This document shows, piece after piece, positions 1-9,549 of a DNA stretch of 64,000 nucleotides; the first letter of the stretch is position 1, and each line of letters begins with the position of its first letter. This DNA is from an uncultured Pirellulaceae bacterium. Lineage in GTDB: Bacteria; Planctomycetota; Planctomycetia; Pirellulales; Pirellulaceae. The translations under genes and the position numbers were made by a program. Below the pieces are notes generated by a model. It did not search any database, had not been told where the DNA came from, and was given only the letters and a program-made list of their open reading frames with translations. The stretch covers positions 62,001 to 126,000 of the forward strand of contig CALKGE010000002.1 in assembly GCA_938084685.1 (NCBI GenBank). Direction: 5' to 3'.

Positions 1-1231
1 TACTGCCGCCAGCCATCCACATGGTGTAAGCCTGTGGATGGTGGTCACGACCCTGGCTACGTCCCAGTGTCGGATTCTGTTCCACCATCGGCGTACGCCC
101 GAATTCGCCTCCCCATACCACGAGTGTACTGTCAAGCAGGCCCAGACGCTTCAGGTCCTTCACCAGAGCCGTGGAAGCCTGATCTGTTTTGCCGCAGTTG
201 TTCGTGCAATTCCCTTTGACGTTGGAGTGAGCATCCCAACCACTGGTGAAGATGTTGATATAACGCACGCCGCGCTCGACCATACGACGGGCCAGCAGAC
301 AGCTGCGAGCGAACGATGCCTGCTCCGGTTTGCAGCCATAAAGGTCCAGTGTTTCCTGCGGTTCACTGCTTAGATCCATCAGCTCCGGAGCGGAAACTTG
401 AAGCCTGGCAGCCATTTCAAAGGAAGAGATTCTGGTCTGGATTTCCGGATCGTTTAGTTTTTTGAATTGTTGCTGATTCAGCTTTCTCAGGACATCAAAC
501 GCTTTCTGCTGCCCCTCGGCACTCATCCCTTGAGGAGTATCCACATTGAGAATTGGAGAACCCTGGTTTCTGAACATGACGCCTGTATTGACCGTCGGCA
601 GAAAACCGCTGGCGTAAAGCCCTGCTCCGCCACTCAACCCACCTGCCGTATTCATGACCACGTACGCAGGCAGATCTTCTGTTTCCGCACCCAGGGCATA
701 CATTGCCCAGGATCCAATACTGGGTCGGCCGGGTTGGCCAAAGCCTGTATTAAAGAGTAATTGGCCGGGAGCATGGTTGAATTGATCGGTATGGACGGCG
801 CGAAACAGACAAATGTCATCTGCGATTGTCTGCAGGTGTGGTAGCGCTTCTGAGAGCTCCTGACCGTTCTTGCCGTACTTGCCAAATTTGAACTGAGGTC
901 CCAGCACTCCCGCATTCGGCTGAATAAACGCATAGCGCTGGTCGCCAAGTACAGACTTGGGAAGCGGCTGGCCTTCAAGTTTTCTCAAGAGCGGTTTTTC
1001 TGTGAACAGTTCGAGTTGACTTGGTGCACCGGCCATGAATAGATGGATGACCGCTTTAACCTGCTGCTTATGGTGAGGCTTTACATTGCCAGGCAGGCCT
1101 TTAGCTGGTTGTCGAGCCCGAGTCATAGTGCCGCCGCCCAGTAGTGTAGCTAAAGCGACTTTGCCAGTACCAACACCGCAGTCCTGCAGGAATGTACGTC
1201 GAGTCAAATTGAGATGTGGGTTACGGTTCAT
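1..1231 (-). CDS. DUF1501 family protein, C-terminus cut by window edge
   Basis: The frame opens at the ATG at 1231 and stays open to base 2, so 410 residues are visible and roughly 70 C-terminal ones lie outside the window. The N-terminus has a twin-arginine motif (TRRTFLQ, about residue 10) and a short hydrophobic stretch, so export by Tat is expected. Family landmarks follow: a HLFMAGAPSQLELF segment near residue 60, a run resembling the SP-QFKFGKYG segment, and GRDHHPQAYTMWMAGG at the visible end. DUF1501 (PF07394) is distantly related to the alkaline phosphatase/sulfatase fold; no activity is known. It starts 7 bases after the stop of the cytochrome-like gene at 1239-4250, so the two are co-transcribed as the usual planctomycete pair. 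Confidence 0.93.
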   Translation of the reverse strand, partial: MNRNPHLNLTRRTFLQDCGVGTGKVALATLLGGGTMTRARQPAKGLPGNVKPHHKQQVKAVIHLFMAGAPSQLELFTEKPLLRKLEGQPLPKSVLGDQRYAFIQPNAGVLGPQFKFGKYGKNGQELSEALPHLQTIADDICLFRAVHTDQFNHAPGQLLFNTGFGQPGRPSIGSWAMYALGAETEDLPAYVVMNTAGGLSGGAGLYASGFLPTVNTGVMFRNQGSPILNVDTPQGMSAEGQQKAFDVLRKLNQQQFKKLNDPEIQTRISSFEMAARLQVSAPELMDLSSEPQETLDLYGCKPEQASFARSCLLARRMVERGVRYINIFTSGWDAHSNVKGNCTNNCGKTDQASTALVKDLKRLGLLDSTLVVWGGEFGRTPMVEQNPTLGRSQGRDHHPQAYTMWMAGGS

Positions 1232-1238
1232 GGGATCT

Positions 1239-4200
1239 CTAGTTTTTGTTAATTGCTTCGTCTGTTGAGAATAGAATCCGAACGACGCCGGTCCAGGCGG
1301 CGTCATTGATCGCTGCTTCATTTTCTCTTTTAACAAAGGCCTGAGCCTGTTCAGGATTGGATTTATATTCGTCCAGCAGTGACTGGTAGTATTCGGCCAC
1401 GGCACCCCGTTCTTCCGGGGTCGGTGGTCTGCAGAGTATGCGGAGGAAGGCCGCGTCCAGTTTCTCGTCGTCTCCGACCTCCAATCTGGCGATCTCTGTG
1501 CCGAACTGCCGGGCGACGTCCAGAAACATCACATCATTTAAGATGGTCAGTGCCTGTAAGGCGGTATTGGACGAGTTGCGCTTGGCCGTGCAGAATTCAC
1601 CGCTGGGGGCATCAAACGTATTAAACATGGCAAAGGGCGCGGTCCGTTTGGTGTAAGTGTAAATGCTTCGGCGATACCGGTCTTCCCCGGCACTGGGGAT
1701 CCATTTAGGAGATCCGTAGGCTGCGGCAGTGATTCCCTCGGGTTGAATCGGGCGAACCGGAGGACCATACATTTTTCGGGAAAGCAGACCTGCACTGTGC
1801 AAGATAGAATCTCTGAATATCTCAGCTTCCAGTCGAACGCGGGGAAAGTAGCTGAGTAGCGTGTTGTCAGGATCGGTGGCAAGTGCATCCGCCTTGACGC
1901 GGCTGGATTGCTGATACGTCGCACTGGTGACGATGTATTTGTGCAGCCACCGCAAAGACCATTGATGTTCGGCTAACTGAATTGCCAGATGATCCAGCAG
2001 CAGGGGGTGAGAAGGAGCGCTTCCCTGAAAACCGAAGTCCCCCAACGTGGTGACCAATCCCTTTCCGAAAAAAGCATCCCATTGCCGGTTGGCGATGACT
2101 CGGGGAGTTAACGGGTTTTCAGCAGCGACAAGCCACTTGGCAAGCCCCAGGCGATTACGAGGCAAGTCGTCAGGATAGTGATGCAGAAAGTTGAGTGCAG
2201 CAGGTGTCACTTCCTCCTCAGGGCTGAGAAATTCTCCTCGGTGATGGATGTGCGTGGGACGAGGGTTCTGAGCGGGGCGTTCCTGCATGACCAACGCTCG
2301 CTGATACCTCGGTTTCTCTTGCAGCTTATGTATCCGCGTCGCCTGTTCTTTTAATTGCGGCGCCTGCAGGAAGAACTGGGTTCGCAGCAGCGCACGTTGT
2401 TCATCGGTTAGTTCCCCATCCGTCAGCGAAAGTAGTTGCTCGCTTGCTTCCGGAAGTTCGGCGGCAGAAAGTGGCTTGTCATCGGTGGCGACCGACAAGC
2501 GGAATTTCCCCAGGGAACTGGAGAAGTGGCGGCCAAAGTGCATGACTAGTTTCCAGCGACCGGCGGGAATTGGTTCCGCCGGTGAGATGACAGATAAATG
2601 CCGCTTTCCCTGTCCAGCGTGCACAGACCATCCGGTTTGAATGTCACCGTCGATCATTAACTGGGCTGATGTATCCTGGTTGCCGTAGCGATTTTTGGCA
2701 TAACTGTGAACTGCCTTCTGCAGTTCAATACGCTGATTGTCGACCGATAATTCAAATTCAGTCAGGAAGAAATCTCCAATCGTCCCTTCGTAGTTGGTCA
2801 TACCTGGCCCGTAGTTGGGCAGACGGGGGTCTGGGAGTGCTTCCAGACGAAGGGCACGCACGTTTTCCTGAGTAATATCGAACTCCAGTTCAAAAATGTC
2901 ATGCTTGGTGGAGTCTCCAGAGGCATAGATGACGTGGTCTCTTTCCAGTTGCAGGTGAGGCAGATTGGCCTTCATCGAAACAGGAGAAACAGGTTGCCAA
3001 TCTCTTTGCCGCGAACGTTGTTGCGCTAGCCACTGTTGAAATACGAAGTTCAGTTCCTCTCCCTTTTTGGGGTGCTGTTCCGCCAACCGGGCAATCAAGC
3101 CCTCCGCTCGTTCCAGGTCGGCTGCATGTTTCCTGTCGATGTTGTCGTCGGGGATGTCGAGTTCAGGTTCGTCGGTATTATTCATGAACGCCATCAGTTC
3201 ATAGTATTGCCGTTGAGTGATCGGATCGTACTTGTGAGTGTGACACTGAGCACAGGCCGTAGTCAGACCAAGCCAGGTTGTTCCCGTCGTGGCGACCCGG
3301 TCGGTCATGGCGTAAAAGCGGAATTCGAGTGGATCGATACCACCCTCTTCATTGAGCATCGTATTACGATGAAAGCCAGTGGCGATACGTTGGTCTGTGG
3401 TTGCGTTGGGCAGCAGATCTCCGGCCAATTGCTCGACCGTGAATTGATCAAACGTCATGCCCGAATTGATGGCCCGAATAACCCAGTCACGATAGGGCCA
3501 CATATTACGGTCTCGGTCTTTTTCGTAACCATTGGTATCGGCATAGCGTGCCAGATCAAGCCAACGCCTGGCCCATCGTTCTCCGTATTGCGGCTTCTCC
3601 ATAAGCTGGTCGACAAGTTCAGCGTAAGTATGCTGATCGAGCTCGCCATTGTCAGGAAAGACCAGCGCCAGTGCCTGTTCAAGTTCTGCCGGGGTTGGCG
3701 GAAGTCCAATCATGTCCAGGTAGAGTCGGCGGATCAGAGTGTGGGGCTCGGCAGTGGTAGACGGATGAAGTCCGGCTGCTTTCATTCGCTGCAGCACGAA
3801 ACGGTCTATTTCATTGTTGCCCCACTCACCGCGTCGTGGTTTTTTGAGAGTGGTGTTTTGAGGCTGTTGAAAAGCCCAGTGTGATTCCCAATCGGCTCCC
3901 TGCTTGATCCACCGGGTCAGCAGCTGGATTTCCCGCTGCGTAAGATCTTTGTTCACCGATGCTGGGGGCATGCGAACGTCCGGATCGCTGGCCTGAATAC
4001 GTTCCACCAACGGACTCCGTTTCAGGCTACCTGGCGTAACAGGAGGGGCGTCACCGTGAAAGAGCCCCTGTTGGGTGTCCAGCCTCATCTCGGTCGCCCG
4101 CGTTTCTTCATCAGGGCCATGGCAACTGTAGCATTTGTTAGACAGGATGGGCCGAATATCGCGCATAAACGAAACATCTTCAGCGGCGACCTGTTGCGCG

Positions 4201-4250
4201 GCAGTTGACAGCATGACGGTCAGCAGTGCAACAGTAATTGAACGAGCCAT
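1239..4250 (-). CDS. PSCyt1-DUF1549-DUF1553 cytochrome c-like protein
   Basis: 1003 residues, starting with a Sec-type signal peptide. A planctomycete cytochrome C domain (PSCyt1) occupies about residues 25-120, with heme motif C40-Y-S-C43-H44 and a downstream RMPP segment typical of the domain. DUF1549 spans about 145-360, with the GERWARRWLDLARYAD motif and a second C-x-x-C-H (CAQCH) before HKYDP. DUF1553 fills about 680-960 (NPLTPRVIANRQW, then the R-R-x-I-Y-x-Y-x-K segment). The middle region, around residues 410-610, resembles a carbohydrate-binding-type beta domain but I cannot name it. It heads an operon with the DUF1501 gene at 1-1231. Function is unknown; a periplasmic electron-transfer or oxidation role is inferred only from the heme motifs. 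Confidence 0.93.
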   Translation of the reverse strand: MARSITVALLTVMLSTAAQQVAAEDVSFMRDIRPILSNKCYSCHGPDEETRATEMRLDTQQGLFHGDAPPVTPGSLKRSPLVERIQASDPDVRMPPASVNKDLTQREIQLLTRWIKQGADWESHWAFQQPQNTTLKKPRRGEWGNNEIDRFVLQRMKAAGLHPSTTAEPHTLIRRLYLDMIGLPPTPAELEQALALVFPDNGELDQHTYAELVDQLMEKPQYGERWARRWLDLARYADTNGYEKDRDRNMWPYRDWVIRAINSGMTFDQFTVEQLAGDLLPNATTDQRIATGFHRNTMLNEEGGIDPLEFRFYAMTDRVATTGTTWLGLTTACAQCHTHKYDPITQRQYYELMAFMNNTDEPELDIPDDNIDRKHAADLERAEGLIARLAEQHPKKGEELNFVFQQWLAQQRSRQRDWQPVSPVSMKANLPHLQLERDHVIYASGDSTKHDIFELEFDITQENVRALRLEALPDPRLPNYGPGMTNYEGTIGDFFLTEFELSVDNQRIELQKAVHSYAKNRYGNQDTSAQLMIDGDIQTGWSVHAGQGKRHLSVISPAEPIPAGRWKLVMHFGRHFSSSLGKFRLSVATDDKPLSAAELPEASEQLLSLTDGELTDEQRALLRTQFFLQAPQLKEQATRIHKLQEKPRYQRALVMQERPAQNPRPTHIHHRGEFLSPEEEVTPAALNFLHHYPDDLPRNRLGLAKWLVAAENPLTPRVIANRQWDAFFGKGLVTTLGDFGFQGSAPSHPLLLDHLAIQLAEHQWSLRWLHKYIVTSATYQQSSRVKADALATDPDNTLLSYFPRVRLEAEIFRDSILHSAGLLSRKMYGPPVRPIQPEGITAAAYGSPKWIPSAGEDRYRRSIYTYTKRTAPFAMFNTFDAPSGEFCTAKRNSSNTALQALTILNDVMFLDVARQFGTEIARLEVGDDEKLDAAFLRILCRPPTPEERGAVAEYYQSLLDEYKSNPEQAQAFVKRENEAAINDAAWTGVVRILFSTDEAINKN

Positions 4251-4393
4251 GAACGTGAACCTTAATAAACCAACAACAGCATTCTCTTATTTTATCGGTT
4301 AATTGAAAGTGTATAAACCGGCCCCTTTGTTTGGGTGAATATAATAAATAGAAGATGTGATAAGAGGATAGCTGACCAGAACTGGAGTGAGAA

Positions 4394-4822
4394 ATGAAGT
4401 GCCCAAAATGTGGTGCCGAGCTTACAGCTTTGCCCGTTCAGGATATTGCTGTGGATAAGTGTCAGAGCTGTGATGGGATCTGGCTGGAATACGGCGAGAT
4501 AAAAAAGCTGCGGTCCTCTGGCCTGGCCCGAATAGAGCGGGAGCTGGAAGAGGAGCACGGTAATCCACCAACTCCGCAGGCTCCACTGGACGGTTACCAG
4601 CGGTGTCCTCAATGTGTGGATCAAGGCTTGCGGTCCAACTATATTTCCTACATGCTACCGGTCAGAGCGGATCACTGTGTTTCCTGCTTTGGCATTTGGT
4701 TGGACCGGCTTGAACTGGATAAACTACTGGAAGATAAGCAGTTGCTCGATACGGTGGGAAATGACAACGAGCTGAAGTCAGCCATCGCCAGTGTTGTTGT
4801 CAGAATGCAACAGTCAGAATAG
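4394..4822 (+). CDS. Protein with two zf-TFIIB-type zinc ribbons
   Basis: 142 residues with no signal peptide, probably cytosolic. Two copies of the zf-TFIIB-like zinc ribbon (PF13453) are visible. The first uses C3/C6 and C23/C26 followed by GIWLEYGE; the second uses C71/C74 and C95/C98 followed by GIWLDRLEL. The Cys pairs plus the GIWL[DE]xxE signature define the family. The linker (residues 40-65) is charged and may be helical. Family members bind zinc; partners and role are generally unknown. The 3' end overlaps the convergent DUF1501 gene by 9 bases (4814-4822). A TATAAT hexamer lies at 4340-4345, but no good -35 box is visible. Confidence 0.9.
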   Translation: MKCPKCGAELTALPVQDIAVDKCQSCDGIWLEYGEIKKLRSSGLARIERELEEEHGNPPTPQAPLDGYQRCPQCVDQGLRSNYISYMLPVRADHCVSCFGIWLDRLELDKLLEDKQLLDTVGNDNELKSAIASVVVRMQQSE

Positions 4823-6256
4823 CCGCTGCAGGACATGGCCTCCCTCGGCAATCGGGACGGGGCGTCCCCGAGGCCCAGGAATTCTTGTGTCCGGGTCAAT
4901 GCCCAGTCGATCATAAATCGTGGCCGCGATGTCTGCCGGAGAGACTGCATCGGCTACCGGATAGGCGGCATGCTTGTCAGATTCACCGTAAATGGCTCCC
5001 GCTTGAATTCCAGCACCCGCCATAAGCGCTGGGAAGCAGTAGGACCAATGGTCCCGCCCGTCTGCATTACCCCGGTTGAGGAAACGTGGCGTTCGTCCGA
5101 TTTCGCCACAGACGAGCACGAGTGTGTCGTCCAACATGCCGCGGTTCTCCAGGTCCAGCAGGAATGGAGGGAGGCTGCGGTCGAGCCCAGGAAGCAGGTG
5201 GTCTCGGAGAACACGTGTGAGGTGCGTATGGCTGTCCCAGCTCGTGGTGTCATCCCCTCGTACTGCCATGTCCCAGCCGACAGTAACGTACCTGGCCCCC
5301 GCCTCGACCAGCCGACGACTCATCAAAAGCGACTGCCCGAAGAGACTGCGTCCGTAGCGGTCACGCAGTTCATCAGACTCCTGCTGCAGGTCAAATGCTT
5401 GGGCAAGCTTTGTCGAGTTGATCATTCGCAGAGCCTTGCTTCGGGAGGTCCCGAAAGCACTCGGAGCTCGCGCATCCCCGAGTTGGCGTCGTTCGTTTTC
5501 AAATTGAGTTTTCAGACTGATCCGCCGGTTGAGTCGATCCAGAGTGATGTCCGGCGCACGAGTTAAACCGGGAGGTTGAAAGTTCAGTTGCGAGTCTTCG
5601 CAGTCGCGAAAGTAAGGATTGTCAGTGGCGTGCAACTTGTTAATCTGTGTCGCCATCGGATTGTATTGCTTTCCCAACCAGCCGGCATATTGCCCGCTGT
5701 AGTCATAGCCCGCCAGTCGGCCGATCGTATTGGGCACAACAAGGTAGGGAGGAATGTCCGCTGCCGGGCGACGATGCAGATGACGGTCGAGATAGGATAC
5801 GACACTGCCGAAAGAGGGCCAGTCCTTCTCCGTGGCACTCACATTAGCAGATCCTCGGTCGGCCGGTGGAATGGTTTGGCCAGTTTGAATGAAGTGACAG
5901 CCATTGTGATTGTTTTCACTGTGGTTCACTGTTTTGATGAGAGCATACTTGTCGGTGATTTGAGCGAGACCAGGCAAGTGTTCACAGAATCGTAAACCTG
6001 GCGTCTTCGTGGGGATCGTTTGAAATGGTCCCCGAATGGTGTCTGGAGCATCCGGCCGCACGTCAAAGGTTTCCAGCTGGCTGGGGCCGCCAAACAGAAA
6101 GACAAAAATTACCGCTTTGGCCTTGGCCGGCCTCGGGCCCGAAGACGCTTCTGCTTGAAGAAGATGGTCAAAGTGCATGCCCATTATGCCGGCGCCACCA
6201 ACCTGAAGAAGTTGCCGTCGTGAAAATCCGTGATGGTTGCCCAATACCTGAAGCAT
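4814..6256 (-). CDS. DUF1501 family protein, orphan
   Basis: 480 residues from the ATG at 6256; the frame is open 18 codons further upstream, but that extension lacks family similarity and would cover the promoter. A Tat motif (FSRRQLLQVGGAG) stands near residue 10. Family segments are KAKAVIFVFLFGGPSQLETFD, a GEIGRTP site (Ile instead of the usual Phe) and GRDHWSYCFP towards the C-terminus. Unlike most members it has no PSCyt1/DUF1549 partner. It is divergent from another DUF1501 gene at 6444, and the two share the 187-base intergenic region holding candidate promoters on both strands. Convergent overlap with the zinc-ribbon gene is 9 bases. Activity unknown. Confidence 0.92.
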   Translation of the reverse strand: MLQVLGNHHGFSRRQLLQVGGAGIMGMHFDHLLQAEASSGPRPAKAKAVIFVFLFGGPSQLETFDVRPDAPDTIRGPFQTIPTKTPGLRFCEHLPGLAQITDKYALIKTVNHSENNHNGCHFIQTGQTIPPADRGSANVSATEKDWPSFGSVVSYLDRHLHRRPAADIPPYLVVPNTIGRLAGYDYSGQYAGWLGKQYNPMATQINKLHATDNPYFRDCEDSQLNFQPPGLTRAPDITLDRLNRRISLKTQFENERRQLGDARAPSAFGTSRSKALRMINSTKLAQAFDLQQESDELRDRYGRSLFGQSLLMSRRLVEAGARYVTVGWDMAVRGDDTTSWDSHTHLTRVLRDHLLPGLDRSLPPFLLDLENRGMLDDTLVLVCGEIGRTPRFLNRGNADGRDHWSYCFPALMAGAGIQAGAIYGESDKHAAYPVADAVSPADIAATIYDRLGIDPDTRIPGPRGRPVPIAEGGHVLQRLF

Positions 6257-6288
6257 GATCCAAATTCCCAAATTCGATTGCTGCGTAC

Positions 6289-6317
6289 AGTATAGTGCGA
6301 TTGCTCCCATTTTTTAA
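6289..6317 (-). promoter_or_regulatory. Candidate promoter for DUF1501 gene ending at 4814
   Basis: Read on the minus strand: TTAAAA at 6317-6312, a 17-base spacer, then TATACT at 6294-6289. The -10 box is 33 bases upstream of the ATG at 6256. Four of six and five of six bases match the sigma-70 consensus. Planctomycete promoters are poorly characterised, so this is a sequence match only. Confidence 0.4.
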
Positions 6318-6369
6318 TGGAAATCTTTTTGCAGAACCTCTAAACCGACCCAGACGGTCACAATATAAA

Positions 6370-6398
6370 TTGACCTGCTTTTAAATTGTTCCGATAAT
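6370..6398 (+). promoter_or_regulatory. Candidate sigma-70 promoter for DUF1501-Nramp operon
   Basis: TTGACC (6370-6375), a 17-base AT-rich spacer, then GATAAT (6393-6398). Each box matches five of six consensus bases at ideal spacing. The leader to the ATG at 6444 is about 40 bases and ends with GGTGAG just before the start codon. This is the best promoter match in the window. Confidence 0.6.
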
Positions 6399-6443
6399 AA
6401 TAAACAGTTCGTTAATTTGTGAGTACTAAAAAAAGTTGGTGAG

Positions 6444-7910
6444 ATGAGTTACTTTCGACATCCGCAAGTGAGTCGGCGAGTTGCGGTACAGGCTGGAGCA
6501 GTTGGTTTACTGGGATTGGGGATGAACCATCATCAGGGTCTGCAGGCTGCTGATGTGAAAGAATTCAACACGATGCCCGGCTTTGGGAAAGCAAAGTCTC
6601 TGATATACATCTTTTTGTCTGGTGGTCTGGCTCAGCAGGATAGTTTTGACCTCAAACCGGATGCCCCAGATGACGTGCGAGGCGAGTTTAATCCGACTTC
6701 GACTAAGACTCCGGGAACTCAGATTTGTGAACACCTGCCTGGTCTGGCTGCGATGAGTGATAAGTGGTCGATCTGCCGGTCACTTACCCATCCGACCAAC
6801 GGTCATACGTTGGGCCACTTTTTCATGCTCACCGGTCGCAGCGAAGCGCCTCCGGGATTCGCAGGAGACCGTAAGCCTCGCCCTACAGACTGGCCCTCTA
6901 TTTCGTCCATCGTCGGGGATGCGTTGCCGGCTCGTTATAACAATCTTCCCCCTTCGGTCGTTCTACCCGAAAGACTCGTCCATTGGTCAGGCGGAGTGAT
7001 CCCCGGAGCTTATGGAGGCCAGATGGGATCTCATCGCGATCCGTTTTTCATCGAAGCCTCTCCCTATGGTGATCCAATGTGGCGCGGAGCTTACCCGGAG
7101 TATACCTATCCCAATCAAAGTAAGAAGCCACCGGCAAAGCCGGACGCTCGTGTCTACCAGGCGCCGAATCTGACTCTGCCCCACGGTATGAATCGCCGGC
7201 GTTTCGACGGCCGCTTGGGACTGCTCAATACGCTTGACCAGCAGCGTGCCAGACTGGAAGCCTCGGCCAATGTGGTTGGATATGACAATAACCGTCAGCA
7301 GGCGATTTCGTTGTTAACGGACCATAAGATCCGTCATGCGTTGGATGTCACCAATGCGGACGAGTCGGTGCAGCAGCGATACGGTGCGAACAGCTTTGGC
7401 TGGTCACTGCTGATGGCCAAGCGATTGGTCAAGGCCGGTGTGAATATGGTTCAGGTCAATCTGGGTAATAACGAGACCTGGGATACCCATGGGAATGCTT
7501 TCTATCGTCTGAAAGAAAAACTGTTCCCTCCTACAGACAGAGCGCTCTGCGCACTGATGAGTGATCTGGACGCAGAAGGGTTATTGGATGAGACGTTGAT
7601 CGTTATGGCTGGCGAATTCGGCCGAACTCCAAAAATATCCCTGCTGAGTGATTCATTTCACGACCCCGGCCGGGATCACTGGGGAGCTGTGCAGTCCGTC
7701 TTTTTTGCGGGTGGTGGAATTCAAGGGGGACGTGTGATCGGCTCATCGGACAGGATCGCGGCCTATCCCGCATCGGATCCTCAGACGCCGGAAAATATGG
7801 CTGCCACGATGTATCACTGTCTGGGGATTCCCCACACGGCAGCCTGGTATGACGAGGAGCAGCGGCCGAACCACATCTATCATGCCTCGCCTATCGAAGG
7901 CTTGCTCTAG
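6444..7910 (+). CDS. DUF1501 family protein, paired with an Nramp-type transporter
   Basis: 488 residues. A twin-arginine motif (VSRRVAVQAGAVG) near residue 9 indicates Tat export. The conserved core has the KSLIYIFLSGGLAQQDSFD segment at about residue 50, GEFGRTP at about residue 390, and GRDHWGAVQSVFFAGGG some 20 residues later. The gene lies 27 bases before the transporter ATG at 7938 on the same strand, so the two are probably one operon. It is not next to a PSCyt1/DUF1549 gene. The neighbour to the left on the other strand is a second orphan DUF1501 of similar length. Activity unknown. Confidence 0.93.
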   Translation: MSYFRHPQVSRRVAVQAGAVGLLGLGMNHHQGLQAADVKEFNTMPGFGKAKSLIYIFLSGGLAQQDSFDLKPDAPDDVRGEFNPTSTKTPGTQICEHLPGLAAMSDKWSICRSLTHPTNGHTLGHFFMLTGRSEAPPGFAGDRKPRPTDWPSISSIVGDALPARYNNLPPSVVLPERLVHWSGGVIPGAYGGQMGSHRDPFFIEASPYGDPMWRGAYPEYTYPNQSKKPPAKPDARVYQAPNLTLPHGMNRRRFDGRLGLLNTLDQQRARLEASANVVGYDNNRQQAISLLTDHKIRHALDVTNADESVQQRYGANSFGWSLLMAKRLVKAGVNMVQVNLGNNETWDTHGNAFYRLKEKLFPPTDRALCALMSDLDAEGLLDETLIVMAGEFGRTPKISLLSDSFHDPGRDHWGAVQSVFFAGGGIQGGRVIGSSDRIAAYPASDPQTPENMAATMYHCLGIPHTAAWYDEEQRPNHIYHASPIEGLL

Positions 7911-7937
7911 TATTCACGAGATCCGATCGAATTGACT

Positions 7938-9533
7938 ATGGCGTCCAGCTCCGAATTGATCTGTAGCTCTGAATTACCTCCTCTACCAAAAGCACTGACG
8001 CAGCGAAGTTTCCTCGGTTGGCTTTCACTGTTTGGTCCCGGAGCGGTTGTTGCCAGCGTCACGATCGGTACCGGCGAATTGATATTTTCAACTCGCGGTG
8101 GCGTCCTGTTTGGCTACAACATCCTCTTTCTCTTCGTGTTTATTTCACTTCTGAAGTGGGCACTGGTGTTTGGTACTTCCAAGCATCTGTTGCTGACTGG
8201 TATCCATCCGTTTCGTCGAATGTTGGAGTTGCCCGGTCCGCGCGGCTGGATGGCCTTGATGTTCCTGATGATCATATTGGTCGCCCAGCCAGTCTGGGTC
8301 AGCTTTCATAGCAGTGTTCTGGGCAATTACTTCGCGCTGCTCACCGGTACGACTGAATCACTCAATGGCGCTGCGCAATTTGTATGGGCTGTCGTCATGA
8401 TCGGAGGAGTACTCTGTCTGTCGCTATTCGGTGGGTACAACTTCATGGAGAAAGTGCAGATCGGAGTGGTGGCAGGGTTGATGCTGGCGGCTGTCACCTC
8501 GATGGTGATGTATAACCCGGATTACTTTGAGATTCTGAAAGGGTTTGTGACACCGGTGTTTGGTGATTACCCCGAGTGGATTCACGAGAAACCGGAATTC
8601 CGCGATGTTGCCGCCACCAATAAATGGGTAGAGCTGACAACATATGTGGGCGTTATTGGGGGAGCAGGATTTGATTACATGGCTTATACCACCTGGCTGC
8701 GTGACAAACGCTGGGGGTATGCGGGAGCCAATCCCCCTTCTGCGGAGCTGATTGAAGAGATTGCCAATGATCCCCAGCATGAAGCACGTAAATGGTTGAA
8801 AGCACCCGTGATCGATTGTGCGATCAGCTTTTCACTGATCATCATCTTTAGCGCAGTCTTTGTGACTTCGGGAGTCGAATTGCTGGGTCCCCGGGAAGCG
8901 ATACCGGATAGCGCTAACATGCTGGGGCAACAGGCAGAAATCCTGACTAATGTGCACCGCTGGTTATACCCGCTGTATGTGGCCGGAGCCATACTGACCA
9001 TGTTCGGAACGCTCTACGGCACCTTTGAAATTGGCGTGGCCATTGTCGTGGAGATTATGAGGTCGTTTAATTCGGCGTGGGCGGACGGGCGACGAGAAAC
9101 GATCGAACGGAACGTATTGTTGTGGCAGGCTGGCCTGGGCCTGTTTGTTGTGCTAATGATGTTTCAGGTCGTTTATAACGTCGGCATTGAGCAAGGGGAA
9201 AATGCCAAGAGTGTGATTTTGAAAATACTCCGGCCGGTGAACCTGTTTACCGGAGTCCTTTCCTGTAGCGTCTTCTGTTTTGTGAACGCCTGGATTGAAA
9301 AGAAACATACTCATCGCAACCTGCAATCCAAAGTGTGGATTCGGTTTGCCTACCTGTTCGCCGGAGTGGTGTTTGCTGTTCTGGGAGCCATGGGCGCCTG
9401 GATGAATCACAAAACTGGCGAAGGCTTCCTCGTGACCAGATGGTTTTCTATTGGAGGATTGATCGTTGTCGTGCTGCTGAGCACGTTACTGGTCGGCAAG
9501 TTTCGCGCTTGGGTCGAGGCGAAGCACCTCTGA
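7938..9533 (+). CDS. Nramp-family divalent metal transporter-like membrane protein
   Basis: 531 residues from ATG 7938; a TTG two codons upstream (7932) is also in frame. The protein has about eleven hydrophobic segments. The first, near residue 30-50, contains GPGAVVASVTIGTGELI, the position of the Nramp TM1 substrate-site motif, but it lacks the canonical D-P-G-N metal-binding residues. It therefore belongs to the divergent Nramp-related group common in Planctomycetota, and Mn/Fe transport cannot be assumed. A long extracytoplasmic or cytoplasmic loop (about residues 200-290) carries many charged residues and WLRDKRWGY. It follows a DUF1501 gene by 27 bases and converges on the aldolase gene 17 bases away. 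Confidence 0.85.
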   Translation: MASSSELICSSELPPLPKALTQRSFLGWLSLFGPGAVVASVTIGTGELIFSTRGGVLFGYNILFLFVFISLLKWALVFGTSKHLLLTGIHPFRRMLELPGPRGWMALMFLMIILVAQPVWVSFHSSVLGNYFALLTGTTESLNGAAQFVWAVVMIGGVLCLSLFGGYNFMEKVQIGVVAGLMLAAVTSMVMYNPDYFEILKGFVTPVFGDYPEWIHEKPEFRDVAATNKWVELTTYVGVIGGAGFDYMAYTTWLRDKRWGYAGANPPSAELIEEIANDPQHEARKWLKAPVIDCAISFSLIIIFSAVFVTSGVELLGPREAIPDSANMLGQQAEILTNVHRWLYPLYVAGAILTMFGTLYGTFEIGVAIVVEIMRSFNSAWADGRRETIERNVLLWQAGLGLFVVLMMFQVVYNVGIEQGENAKSVILKILRPVNLFTGVLSCSVFCFVNAWIEKKHTHRNLQSKVWIRFAYLFAGVVFAVLGAMGAWMNHKTGEGFLVTRWFSIGGLIVVVLLSTLLVGKFRAWVEAKHL

Positions 9534-9549
9534 GCAAAGTGCCGCTCGT

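Noticed and set aside
3036-3884. 282-codon plus-strand frame
   Set aside because: It is antisense to the intact DUF1549 region of the cytochrome-like gene and matches no family by eye.
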